A stretch of DNA of 64,000 nucleotides, from NCBI RefSeq assembly GCF_004364325.1, contig NZ_SOCP01000018.1:158117-222116 (forward strand), read 5' to 3'. Source of the DNA: Actinophytocola oryzae (GTDB lineage: Bacteria > Actinomycetota > Actinomycetes > Mycobacteriales > Pseudonocardiaceae). Below are positions 55,592 through 63,989 of this stretch, one piece after another. The first letter of the stretch is position 1, and each line of letters opens with the position of its first letter. Below the pieces are notes generated by a model. It saw nothing but the letters and a program-made list of their open reading frames with translations, was not told the origin of the DNA and made no database searches. The position numbers and the translations under genes were made by a program.

Positions 55592-56350
55592 ATGTCAGTA
55601 GCCACCAACCTGCGCGTGGCCAGCCTCGCCGAGCGGCCCGACCTGGCGAACGCGATGCTGACGATGGAGGCGACGTGGCCCGCGTACGTCCGGGCCGAGC
55701 CGCTGCTCGTCAACTGGGCCTTCGAGCGGCACGCGGAGCACCAGCTCGTCGTGCTCGACGGCGACGGTGACGACGAGCGGGTCATCGCGCGGGCGGCGAG
55801 CGTGCCGTTCGCGTGGGACGGCGACCTCGACAGCCTGCCGGACACGGGCTGGGACGAGGTGCTGCGCCAGAGCATGCTCGACACCTACGCCGGTCGCGAG
55901 CTGACCGCCGTCTGCGCGCTGGAGATCGCGATCGTGCCGGGTCTGCAGGCGAGGAACCTGTCCGCGCGCACCCTCGTGGCCCTCAACGACAACGCGCGGC
56001 GCCTCGGCTTCGCCGACCTCATGGCGCCGGTGCGGCCGAGCAACAAGCACGCCGAGCCCGAGGTGCCGATCACCGAGTACATCACGCGTACCCGGCCGGA
56101 CGGGCTGCCCGCCGACGCCTGGCTGCGCGTGCACGTCCGCGAGGGCGGCCGGATCGTGAAGATCTGCCCGGCGTCCATGGCGATCGCGGGCAGCCTCGCG
56201 CAGTGGCGCGAGTGGACCGGCCTCCCGTTCGACGAGGACGGCCCGGTGGCGGTGCCCGGTGCGCTGACCCCGGTCGAGGTCAGCGTGGCGCACGACCGCG
56301 CCGTCTACATCGAACCGAACGTGTGGATCCGACACCGCCTGAACAAGTGA
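55592..56350 (+). CDS. GNAT-like acyltransferase 2
   Basis: 252 residues: RVASLAERPDLANAMLTMEATWPAYV at the start and IVPGLQARNLSARTLVALNDNARRLGFADLMAPVRPSNK in the middle follow the GNAT plan, including the V(P)GxQxxx pyrophosphate loop in altered form. It is preceded by aaggag at a good distance and the methyltransferase follows by 10 bases. Would acylate an amine or hydroxyl of the pathway product or intermediate. Confidence 0.75.
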   Translation: MSVATNLRVASLAERPDLANAMLTMEATWPAYVRAEPLLVNWAFERHAEHQLVVLDGDGDDERVIARAASVPFAWDGDLDSLPDTGWDEVLRQSMLDTYAGRELTAVCALEIAIVPGLQARNLSARTLVALNDNARRLGFADLMAPVRPSNKHAEPEVPITEYITRTRPDGLPADAWLRVHVREGGRIVKICPASMAIAGSLAQWREWTGLPFDEDGPVAVPGALTPVEVSVAHDRAVYIEPNVWIRHRLNK

Positions 56351-56360
56351 AAGGCCCATC

Positions 56361-57404
56361 ATGACCAGCACCCTGCCCAACCAGGCCGAGAAGATCCGCG
56401 ACCGCGCGGCGCTGATCGAGGTGATCGGCGGGTACATGGCGTCCCAGGCACTGCGCCTCGCGGCGGAGCTGAAGATCGCCGATCTCATCCACGACGGCGT
56501 CGACACCAGCGCCGCGCTCGCGCAGGCCACCGGCTCCCACGAGCCGTCGCTGCACCGGCTGCTGCGCATGCTGGCCGCGGTGGGCATCACCACCGAGCCG
56601 GAGCCGGGCCGCTTCGGCCTCAGTGCCGTCGGCGAGCAGCTGCGCTCGGACTCGCCCGACTCGCTGTGGGCCTTCACGCGGTTCTTCACCGACCCGTCGC
56701 TGTTCACCTCGTGGCAGTCGGTCGGGCACACCGTCAGGACGGGCGAGTGCGCGTTCGACCAGGTGCACGGCAAGAACGCCTACGTCCACCTCTCGGAGCA
56801 GCCGGAGCTGTCGGCGCTGTTCAACCACGCCATGAGCCAGGAGTCGCGGATCGCGGCCGGGCAGGTCGCGGCGGGCATCGACTTCACCGACGTCAAGTCC
56901 GTGGTGGACATCGGCGGCGGCGACGGCACGCTGCTGAAGGCGATCCTGACCACGCACCCGCACCTGACCGGCGTCGTCTTCGACAGCCCGAGCGGGGTGG
57001 CCGAGGCGCCGAAGGTGATCGCCGAGGCGGGCCTCACCGACCGCTGCGAGGTCGTGGCAGGGGACTTCTTCCAGGCCGTGCCCGAGGGCGGGGACCTGTA
57101 CATCATCAAGAGTGTCTTCCAGGACTGGGACGACGAGCCCGCGGCGAAGCTGCTGCGCACGGTCCGCGCGCACATGCCCGATGGCGCGAAGCTCCTGATC
57201 GTCGGCTCGGTCCTGACCGACACCGCCACCACCGACGAGCCGGTCATGTTCCTGACCGACGCGAACATGCTCGTGACCGCCGGTGGCCGCGAGCGGACCG
57301 AGAGCGAGTTCGCCGCGCTGCTCGCCGACACCGGCTTCACGGTGGAGGTCGTGGCACGCAACGCGGCCGGCCCGCTGTCCGTCATCGAGGCCCTGCCCGC
57401 CTGA
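56361..57404 (+). CDS. SAM-dependent O-methyltransferase (acetylserotonin type)
   Basis: 347 residues with a dimerisation part (LIEVIGGYMASQALRLAAELKIADLI) and a catalytic part with the SAM loop VDIGGGDGTLL and VVAGDFFQAVPEGGDLYIIKSVFQDWDDEPA. The usual catalytic His of this family is replaced near VFQDWDD (Gln instead of HDW/HHW), so the mechanism or substrate may differ. Methylates a hydroxyl, carboxyl or nitrogen of a cluster compound. Confidence 0.9.
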   Translation: MTSTLPNQAEKIRDRAALIEVIGGYMASQALRLAAELKIADLIHDGVDTSAALAQATGSHEPSLHRLLRMLAAVGITTEPEPGRFGLSAVGEQLRSDSPDSLWAFTRFFTDPSLFTSWQSVGHTVRTGECAFDQVHGKNAYVHLSEQPELSALFNHAMSQESRIAAGQVAAGIDFTDVKSVVDIGGGDGTLLKAILTTHPHLTGVVFDSPSGVAEAPKVIAEAGLTDRCEVVAGDFFQAVPEGGDLYIIKSVFQDWDDEPAAKLLRTVRAHMPDGAKLLIVGSVLTDTATTDEPVMFLTDANMLVTAGGRERTESEFAALLADTGFTVEVVARNAAGPLSVIEALPA

Positions 57405-57422
57405 GCCTTCTGGAGTACCGAC

Positions 57423-58670
57423 ATGATCCCGTTCAGCACCGCACCGAGTGAGAAGATCGACAGCGGCGGCGGCAAGTGCATGTACGCACAGCTCGACCGG
57501 TTCCGCGAGTCGGCCCCGGCCGTGGCCGTCGAGCTGCCGGAAGGCGTGGTGGTCTGGTCCGTCACCAGGGGCGACGTGGTCCGCAGGATCCTGACCCACC
57601 CCGACGTCTCCCGCAACCTCAGGAACAACGTGCCGATGTACGAGCCGGGCGAGGTGCCGTGGCTGTCGCCGTGGGTGGACGTCGAGTCCATGTCCACCGC
57701 GGAGGGCCGCGAGCACCAGCGCCTGCGCAAGCTCATCGCACCCGCGCTCACACCCAAACGCATCGACGCCATGCGCCCGCACCTGGCCGCCATCGCGGAG
57801 AAGCTGCTCGACGACCTGGCGAGCGAGCCGGCCGACGAGCCGGTCGACCTGCACGTCAAGTTCTCCCAGCAGCTGCCCACCAGGATGATCTGCGATCTGT
57901 TCGGCGTACCGGAGGACCTGCGTCCCGAGGTGCTCCGCATCCTGCGCATCGTGCTGAACACCGACAACGTGCCGGAGGAGGAGTCGTCGCGGGTCTTCGT
58001 CGACATCGGCGTCGCGATGCGGACCCTCATCGACGGCAAGCGCCGCGAGCCTGGCGACGACCTGACGAGCTACCTGATCGCGGCCCGCGTCGACGGCGAG
58101 GCGCCGCTGTCGGAGCAGGAGCTGGTCGACATGTTGATCCTGCTGATCGGCGGCGGCAGCCAGACCACGGTGTCGCTCATCGACCACACCGTCCGCGAGC
58201 TGCTGGCCAACCCGGACCAGCTCGCGATCGTGCTGGCCGACCCGAGCCGCTGGCCCGACGCGGTCGAGGAGTCGCTGCGTCTCCAGTGCCCGGTCGGCCA
58301 CCTGCCGATGCGGTGGGCCAAGGAGGACATCGACCTCGGCGAGGGCGTCGTGATCAGGAAGTACGACGCCATCATGGTCAGCTACCTCGCGCACGGCCGT
58401 GACCCCGACGTGTTCCCGAACCCGCTGGCGTTCGACGTCGACCGGGACAACAAGGAGCACATCGCCTTCGGTGCCGGGCCGCACTTCTGCCCCGGCGCGC
58501 GGCTGGCGCGGCTCGAGGCGGCGGTCGCGGTCCCCGCGTTGTTCGCCCGCTACCCCGACCTCGCGCTCGCGGTGGCCCCCGAGGACGTGCCGCCGCTGCG
58601 TTCGTTCATGGCCAACGATGTCGCCTCGCTCCCGATCCTGCTCCACCACGAGGCCGCCGCGGCTGCCTGA
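57423..58670 (+). CDS. Cytochrome P450
   Basis: 415 residues. Heme loop FGAGPHFCPGARLAR and K-helix EESLR are normal. The I-helix reads IGGGSQTTV, so the acidic residue of the usual acid-alcohol pair (AGHETT) is Gln while the Thr remains. Sister P450s with altered I-helices often do non-hydroxylating chemistry or use substrate-assisted protonation. No ferredoxin gene is adjacent. Confidence 0.95.
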   Translation: MIPFSTAPSEKIDSGGGKCMYAQLDRFRESAPAVAVELPEGVVVWSVTRGDVVRRILTHPDVSRNLRNNVPMYEPGEVPWLSPWVDVESMSTAEGREHQRLRKLIAPALTPKRIDAMRPHLAAIAEKLLDDLASEPADEPVDLHVKFSQQLPTRMICDLFGVPEDLRPEVLRILRIVLNTDNVPEEESSRVFVDIGVAMRTLIDGKRREPGDDLTSYLIAARVDGEAPLSEQELVDMLILLIGGGSQTTVSLIDHTVRELLANPDQLAIVLADPSRWPDAVEESLRLQCPVGHLPMRWAKEDIDLGEGVVIRKYDAIMVSYLAHGRDPDVFPNPLAFDVDRDNKEHIAFGAGPHFCPGARLARLEAAVAVPALFARYPDLALAVAPEDVPPLRSFMANDVASLPILLHHEAAAAA

Positions 58671-58686
58671 GCGATTACCGGTCGAT

Positions 58687-58733
58687 TACCCCCTCCGGGT
58701 ACCGTCGAAGACTGGCGGTACCCCCTGGGGGTA
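58687..58733. promoter_or_regulatory. Twin 15-bp palindromes before the MFS exporter
   Basis: taccccctccgggta lies at 58687-58701 (near-palindrome) and taccccctgggggta at 58719-58733 (perfect about a central T), 32 bases apart. They occupy the 90-base gap between the P450 stop and the exporter ATG. Looks like an operator pair for an unlinked regulator. Confidence 0.75.
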
Positions 58734-58759
58734 AGTCCAGTTTTGGAGGGATCTCGTCC

Positions 58760-60331
58760 ATGTCCACCACCGACGACCCGTCGCAGCCGCGAGCCGGACG
58801 CAAGGAGTGGCTGGGCCTGGGGTTGCTGGTCCTGCCGTCGTTGCTGCTGTTCATGATGCTGACGATCCTGTTCCTGGCGATCCCGCACATCGCGGCGGAC
58901 CTTCGCCCCAGCAGCACGCAGATGCTGTGGATCGTCGACATCTACGGCTTCCTCATGGCGGGTTTCCTCGTCGCCATGGGCACTCTCGGCGACCGCGTGG
59001 GCAGGCGACTGGTGTTCACCGCCGGCTCCGGGGTGTTCGCCGTCGTCTCGTTCGTCGCCGCCTACACCGGTGACCCGGGCTGGATGATCTTCTGGCGGGC
59101 CGTGCTCGGCGTCGCCGCCGCCGCGGTCATGCCCGCCACGCTCGGCCTGATCTTCTCGATGTTCCTCAACGCCAGGCAGCGCGGCATCGCGATCGGCGCG
59201 TGGGCGGCGAGCATCTCCGTCGGCGTCGCACTCGGTCCGCTGCTCTCCGGCGTACTGCTCGAGGTCTTCACCTGGCGGTCCACGTTCCTGATCTCCGTGC
59301 CGGTGATGGCGCTCGTCGCCGTGTTCGCGCCGTTCGTCCTGCCGGAGCACAGGGACCAGAACGCGGGCAGGCTCGACCTCTTCAGCGTCGGCCTGCTGCT
59401 CGCCACGCTGCTGCCGCTGGTCTACGGCGTGAAGACCCTCGCGAAGGACGACTCGTTCACGGTCGCGATCGGGGCCGTCGCCGTCGGCGTGGCGTTCGGC
59501 GTGTGGTTCGTGCTGCGGCAGCTGCGGTCCGCCGCGCCGCTGCTCGACGTGCGCCTGTTCGCCAACCGCACGGTGTCCGGTGCCCTCTCGGTCTACATCC
59601 TGGCCGCGCTCGCCATGGGCGGCACGTACCTGATGTTCACGCAGTACCTGCAGCTCGTCGCCGACCTGTCGCCGTTGCAGACGGGCCTGTCGATCCTGCC
59701 CGCCGCGCTGGTCCTCGTCGGGGTGTCGATGGTCGTGCCGATCCTCGCGCGGAAGGTGCGGCCCGGGTTCGTCATCGCGGGCGGGCTCGCCATCCAGGTC
59801 GTCGGCTACCTGATGCTCACGCAGGTCGAGAGCACCGCGGGACTCCCGTTGCTCATCGCGGGCTTCATCGTCCTGTATCCGGCCGTGAACCCGGCGATGG
59901 CGCTCACGACCGGGCTGGTCGTCGGCTCCGTGCCACCCGCGAAGGCGGGTGCCGCGTCCGGACTCGCCACGACGGCCAACGACCTCGGGCTCTCGCTCGG
60001 CGTCGCACTCATCGGCAGCATCGGCGTCGCCACCTACCGCGACGGCATCGACCTGCCCGGCGGCCTGCCCGCCGACGTCGCCGCCTCGGCGCGGGAAAGC
60101 CTCGACGGCGCGGTCTCCGCCGCGCAGGGCCTTCCCCTGGACGTGAGTGCGGCGGTGCTCGAGCCTGCGCGGGCCGCGTTCACGAGCGGGCTCAACCTCG
60201 GTGCCGTCATCGCGGCGGTGATCGCCGCCGTCGGCGCCGTGCTGGCGGCCACCCGCCTGCGGCACGTGCCCCCGACCGGTGCGCCGGCCGAGGCGCCCGT
60301 GCCCGCCGACAGATCCACTGTGGACGCGTAG
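58760..60331 (+). CDS. MFS exporter, DHA2-like, about 14 helices
   Basis: 523 residues with motif A (GTLGDRVGRRLVF), motif C (GVALGPLLSGVLLE) and 13-14 hydrophobic helices, ending in a polar tail. Most similar in layout to the drug exporters found in antibiotic clusters. Likely exports the cluster product or gives self-resistance. The twin operators upstream suggest separate induction from the synthetase operon. Confidence 0.92.
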   Translation: MSTTDDPSQPRAGRKEWLGLGLLVLPSLLLFMMLTILFLAIPHIAADLRPSSTQMLWIVDIYGFLMAGFLVAMGTLGDRVGRRLVFTAGSGVFAVVSFVAAYTGDPGWMIFWRAVLGVAAAAVMPATLGLIFSMFLNARQRGIAIGAWAASISVGVALGPLLSGVLLEVFTWRSTFLISVPVMALVAVFAPFVLPEHRDQNAGRLDLFSVGLLLATLLPLVYGVKTLAKDDSFTVAIGAVAVGVAFGVWFVLRQLRSAAPLLDVRLFANRTVSGALSVYILAALAMGGTYLMFTQYLQLVADLSPLQTGLSILPAALVLVGVSMVVPILARKVRPGFVIAGGLAIQVVGYLMLTQVESTAGLPLLIAGFIVLYPAVNPAMALTTGLVVGSVPPAKAGAASGLATTANDLGLSLGVALIGSIGVATYRDGIDLPGGLPADVAASARESLDGAVSAAQGLPLDVSAAVLEPARAAFTSGLNLGAVIAAVIAAVGAVLAATRLRHVPPTGAPAEAPVPADRSTVDA

Positions 60332-60408
60332 CGAGCCCGGTGCGGTGCGGCCCCTCCAGACCCCGGGGGCCGCACCGGCCAATTCTTCGTCGTGGGAAGG
60401 AACCGGCG

Positions 60409-62139
60409 GTGGACAGCAGACCAGGATTCGGCACGGAGCTGTTCGACGGAAGGCTCCGGCTCGACCTCCTCGACCCGGTGCCGTCCCTGCTCCTCGACGC
60501 CGAGAGCGAGGCGTTTCTCGCGCGGCTGCGCACCTTCTGTGAGGAGAAGGTCGACGGCAGGCAGATCGAGCGCGAGGACCGGATCCCGGACGAGGTCGTC
60601 AACGGGCTCAGGGACATCGGCGCGTTCGCCATCAAGATCCCCAAGGAGTACGGGGGTCTCGGCCTGCCCGGCGTGTGCTACCACCGGGCACTGATGATCG
60701 TCAGCAGCACGCACTCCGCGCTGGGCGAACTGCTCGGCGCGCACCAGGCCATCGGGCTCGTGCAGCCGCTGCGCCTGTTCGGCACCGACGAGCAGAAGAA
60801 GTCGCTGCTTCCCCGGTGTGTCAGGGAGATCTCCGCGTTCATCCTCACGGAGCCGGACATCGGCAACGACCCGTTCCGCATGCGCACCACCGCGACGCCG
60901 ACGGTCGACGGCTGGGTGCTCGACGGCGTGAAGCTGTGGACCACCAACGGGGTGCTCGCCGACTTCCTCGTCGTGATGGCCGTGGTGCCCGCGTCGGACC
61001 GTGGCCCAGGCGGGATGTCGGCTTTCGTGGTCGACGCGGACGCCCCCGGCGTCACGGTAGAACATCGCAACTCGTTCCTGGGCCTGCGCGGCCTGGAGAA
61101 CGGGGTCATCCGGCTGCACCAGGTCGTCGTGCCGGTGAACAGGATGATCGGGCCGGAAGGTCAGGGCCTGGAGGTCGCGCTGGCCGCACAGGACACGGGA
61201 CGGCTCTCGCTGCCCGCGGTGTGTGTCGCGGCGGGCAAGTGGAGCCTCAAGATCGCGCGCGAGTGGTCGCGGGTGCGGGTCCAGTGGGACAGGCCGATCG
61301 GCGAGCACGAGGCCGTCGCCGCCAAGATCGCGTTCATCGCGGCGACGACGTTCGCGATGGAGGCCATGGTCGAGGTGTCCGGCCGCCACGCCGACGAGGG
61401 CCGCTTCGACACCCGCACGGAGGTGGAACTGGCGAAGCTGTTCGCGTCGGAGAAGGCGTGGCAGATCGCCGACGAGCTGGTCCAGCTCCGCGGTGGACGT
61501 GGCTACGAGACCGCGGAGTCCGCCGCGGCGCGCGGTGAGCGCGGCGTGCCGGTCGAGCAGCTGCTGCGGGACCTGCGGATCGGCCGCATCTTCGACGGCT
61601 CGACCGAGGCGCTGCGGGTCTTCATCGGCACGGACGCCCTCGCGGCGCGGAACGAGCCCGCGGGCCACCCCGCCCGGGCGGGCGAGCTGGCACCCGCGTT
61701 CGGCCAGCTGGCACAGCACGTCCGGTTCGTCGACCGAGAGGCCCGCCGCCTGGCCAGGCAGATCGACTGCGCGAAGGCAAGATGGGGCGAGGGCATCGGC
61801 GAACGGCAGCGGTTCCTGGGCCGTGTCGTCGACATCGCGGCCGAGCTGTACGCGATGTCCGTCGCGTGCGTGTACGCCAAGGTACTCGGCGAGCAGGCGA
61901 CCGAGCTGGCCGACGTGTTCTGCCGCCAGGCACGTCGGCGCGTTGGCGAGCTGGGTGACCAGCTGTGGGTGAATACTGACACCCACGACAGCGCAGTGGC
62001 GGCACGGGTGCTGGCGGACGGCTACACGTGGCTGGAGGAGGGCGTGCTGGACGCCTCCATCGAGGGACCGTGGATCGCCGAGCCCGCACCGGGGCCGTCG
62101 ACGAGACCGAACCTGCATCGAAGGATCCGGAGGCAGTGA
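60409..62139 (+). CDS. Acyl-CoA dehydrogenase-like flavoenzyme, VLCAD type
   Basis: 576 residues: the three-part ACAD core (FAIKIPKEYGGLGLPGV, FILTEPDIGNDPFRMRTTA, KLWTTNG, LRGGRGYETA, RIFDGSTEALR) plus a C-terminal extension of about 160 residues, as in VLCAD/ACAD9. The catalytic base position (YEGT in most family members) reads FDGS, so Glu is replaced by Asp. Could desaturate an acyl chain on a carrier or CoA in the pathway. GTG 60409 has a gggaagg site; the stop overlaps the next ATG by one base. Confidence 0.9.
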   Translation: MDSRPGFGTELFDGRLRLDLLDPVPSLLLDAESEAFLARLRTFCEEKVDGRQIEREDRIPDEVVNGLRDIGAFAIKIPKEYGGLGLPGVCYHRALMIVSSTHSALGELLGAHQAIGLVQPLRLFGTDEQKKSLLPRCVREISAFILTEPDIGNDPFRMRTTATPTVDGWVLDGVKLWTTNGVLADFLVVMAVVPASDRGPGGMSAFVVDADAPGVTVEHRNSFLGLRGLENGVIRLHQVVVPVNRMIGPEGQGLEVALAAQDTGRLSLPAVCVAAGKWSLKIAREWSRVRVQWDRPIGEHEAVAAKIAFIAATTFAMEAMVEVSGRHADEGRFDTRTEVELAKLFASEKAWQIADELVQLRGGRGYETAESAAARGERGVPVEQLLRDLRIGRIFDGSTEALRVFIGTDALAARNEPAGHPARAGELAPAFGQLAQHVRFVDREARRLARQIDCAKARWGEGIGERQRFLGRVVDIAAELYAMSVACVYAKVLGEQATELADVFCRQARRRVGELGDQLWVNTDTHDSAVAARVLADGYTWLEEGVLDASIEGPWIAEPAPGPSTRPNLHRRIRRQ

Positions 62140-62768
62140 TGGACGTCGGCTCGCTGGTCGACCAGGCGCAGCGCGTGCTCGTGCGTTCCCCCAACCGTTT
62201 CCTGGACGCGCTGGAGGCGGGCACCGTGTCCCGCGACCGCCTGCGGCTGCTGGCGGGGGAGCTGTACTGGCTGGTGTCGACCGACGCGCGGAGCAGCGCG
62301 CTGCTGGCGGAGCGGTTCCCCACCTCGACACTGTTCGCGGGCATGGCCGCGGGCGAGGACGAGGCGTTGCGCCTGCTGCTGGAGTTCGCGGCGACGCTCG
62401 GGCTGGGGGAGCGGGACCTGCGCGCGTACGAGCCGATGCCGTCCGCGCAGGCGTATCCGGCGTATCTGGCCCAGACGGCGGCCTTCGGTGGGCGCGCGTC
62501 GCTCCCGTTCGCGATGCTGGTGAACGTGGCGGAGTCCGGCGGCTACTACACTCGGGCGGCGGATGCCCTGGTGGCGAACTACCGCTTTCCTGAGCCGTCG
62601 GTCGCCCACTTCCGCTTCTTCTCCGACACTCCCGAGGAGATGCTGAAGCTGGCCATCGACACCGTCTCACTGGGACTGTCCGAAGGGGACGACCCGGCGA
62701 TGCTCGTCCGCACGGCCAAGATGGTCAACGCCTACGAGGCCGCGTTCTGGTCGACACTGGCAGGCTAG
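62139..62768 (+). CDS. TenA/heme-oxygenase-fold protein
   Basis: 209 residues, all-helical: RFLDALEAGTVSRDRLRLLAGELYWLVSTDARSSALLAERFP, DEALRLLLEFAATLGL, YPAYLAQTAAFGGRASLPFAMLVNVAESGGYYTRAADALVANY. This pattern fits the TenA/PqqC/heme-oxygenase-like fold. The TenA catalytic Cys is not apparent, and I do not see the complete His/Glu set of the diiron HDO subgroup, so the activity is open. Coupled to the ACAD gene; probably the last gene of the cluster. Confidence 0.7.
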   Translation: MDVGSLVDQAQRVLVRSPNRFLDALEAGTVSRDRLRLLAGELYWLVSTDARSSALLAERFPTSTLFAGMAAGEDEALRLLLEFAATLGLGERDLRAYEPMPSAQAYPAYLAQTAAFGGRASLPFAMLVNVAESGGYYTRAADALVANYRFPEPSVAHFRFFSDTPEEMLKLAIDTVSLGLSEGDDPAMLVRTAKMVNAYEAAFWSTLAG

Positions 62769-62774
62769 CCCCGC

Positions 62775-62824
62775 ACTGAAGGACGCCTTCGTAACACTGG
62801 GCGTACTGAAGGACGCCTTCAGTG
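62775..62824. repeat. actgaaggacgccttc repeat, terminator-like
   Basis: actgaaggacgccttc occurs at 62775-62790 and 62805-62820. The second copy continues as agtgc so that actgaagg-acg-ccttcagt (62805-62823) is a perfect hairpin. It follows the cluster's last gene and is likely its terminator and part of a dispersed genomic repeat family. Confidence 0.65.
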
Positions 62825-62872
62825 CATTCCCACCGGGACGCGGCCAGCTACAGCTGACGCGGCTCGGCACAG

Positions 62873-63361
62873 CTAAGGCGGCGAGACCTCGACGCGGCGG
62901 TCGATGCGGTCCTCGATCCACGTGCTGGTGTCGATGAGCCACAACCGGTCCACCGTGATCTGGTAGACCCGATGGTCCGCAGGCGGGAGCAGCGCCTCGA
63001 CCGGAAGCGTGTACTCGGCGCGACTCTCCTCGTCGGGCAGCAGGGCGTCGTAGAACGTGGCGTGGTGGGCCCGCACCTCGACCGGGTCCAGCTCCCGGCA
63101 GGTGCCGGTGAACTGGGCCCCGTCGACCTCCGTCAGGGCGCCGTCCCCCGTCACGTACAGGGAACCACTCACCGACGGCCGCACGGCGACATGCCTGCTG
63201 TGCCGGGACTGCGTGGCCGACCCGAACAGGAACCGCAGCGGCCGCGGCAGCCACGCGTACTGGAGCACGGCCGTCCACGGCTCACCGCCACCGGACACAG
63301 TGGACAGCGAGAGGTACCTAGCCTCCGCCAGCACCCGATTCGTCCGCTCTGCCAGGCTCAT
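62873..63361 (-). CDS. Pyridoxamine 5'-phosphate oxidase-like (split-barrel) protein
   Basis: 162 residues: RYLSLSTVSGGGEPWTAVLQYAWL and LRFLFGSATQSRHSRHVAVRPSVSGSLY are typical of the FMN- or F420-binding split-barrel family. Likely a reductase or flavin carrier of unknown substrate. The ATG overlaps the stop of the preceding small gene (ATGA at 63358-63361). It converges with the biosynthetic cluster, so it is probably outside it. Confidence 0.83.
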   Translation of the reverse strand: MSLAERTNRVLAEARYLSLSTVSGGGEPWTAVLQYAWLPRPLRFLFGSATQSRHSRHVAVRPSVSGSLYVTGDGALTEVDGAQFTGTCRELDPVEVRAHHATFYDALLPDEESRAEYTLPVEALLPPADHRVYQITVDRLWLIDTSTWIEDRIDRRVEVSPP

Positions 63362-63546
63362 GCCGCCTCCAGCCAACGGGAGTCTTCCCGGTTGAGCGCG
63401 ATGGCGACGTCCGCCCGGCCGAAGACCAGGATCTCGTTGTCCGCCAACAGATCCGTGTCGACGGGCACCTCGGGCGAGTGGTGGATCAGGCGGTACTCGG
63501 CACCGCGGCTGTCCAACAGAGCCATCAGGCGGTCGTACGCGGTCAT
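63358..63546 (-). CDS. Small protein resembling the N-terminus of YbaK/ProX-type deacylases
   Basis: 62 residues. YDRLMALLDSRGAEYRLIHHSPE is close to the start of YbaK/ProX aminoacyl-tRNA deacylase-like proteins, but the catalytic domain that should follow is absent. After PVDTDLLADNEILVFGRADVAIALN the gene ends with an ATGA overlap into the PNPOx gene. It may be a small adaptor or a shortened remnant kept for coupling. Confidence 0.55.
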   Translation of the reverse strand: MTAYDRLMALLDSRGAEYRLIHHSPEVPVDTDLLADNEILVFGRADVAIALNREDSRWLEAA

Positions 63547-63677
63547 GGTTCCAGGTTAGGCGGCCACGTCCACACGAGGACCGACGTCCAGTGTGCGCAC
63601 AGTCCACAGTTACCGGAGGGTTTCCTACCGGATCTTAGGTTGTGGGTGGCGGACCGTCGAGGGCGAGGAGGCGCACG

Positions 63678-63893
63678 GTGACCGACTTCAGCGCTGCCAC
63701 CACCGCGAGCGGCCCGCTCACGGTGTTGGTTGGCTCGCTCCGCTCGCTGGTGAGCGGGCCTTCATCCGGCGTCTTCCCTCCTGCGCGCGGAAGTCCCTGG
63801 GCTCGTTCCTCGCGCAGGGACTTCCGTGCTCGTCAGTCCAGACGCCGGCGGCCCGCTCACGGTGTTGGTTTGGCTCGCTCCGCTCGCTGGTGA
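63678..63893 (+). pseudogene. Gene start interrupted by tandem repeats (fragment)
   Basis: GTG 63678 has a near-perfect gaggag site 8 bases before it and opens VTDFSAATTASGPL, which looks like a genuine protein start. From 63711 on the frame is inside the repeat array and stops at 63891-63893 in the second repeat unit. The real continuation may lie past the array, outside the window, if the array was inserted into the gene. Confidence 0.5.
63711..63849. repeat. Structured tandem repeat unit 1 (139 bp)
   Basis: Begins ggcccgctcac and contains hairpin 1, ggcccgctcac (63711-63721) with gtgagcgggcc (63750-63760), and a nested hairpin: ccggcgtct with agacgccgg outside, ggaagtccctg with cagggacttcc inside. 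The unit is repeated in unit 2 with one extra T. Confidence 0.9.
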
Positions 63894-63989
63894 GCGGGCC
63901 TTCATCCGGCGTCTTCCCTCCTGCGCGCGGAAGTCCCTGGGCTCGTTCCTCGCGCAGGGACTTCCGTGCTCGTCAGTCCAGACGCCGGC
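63850..63989. repeat. Structured tandem repeat unit 2 (140 bp)
   Basis: Same as unit 1 apart from one inserted T in ggttt near 63870. A third copy begins at 63990 (ggcccgctcac) and is cut by the window end, so the array is longer than seen. Units start with the same 11 bases that pair to form the first hairpin. Confidence 0.9.

Noticed and set aside
63551..63570. ccaggttaggcggcc as a second iron box
   Set aside because: Only one half resembles the DtxR consensus and there is no dyad; the nearby genes are not iron genes.
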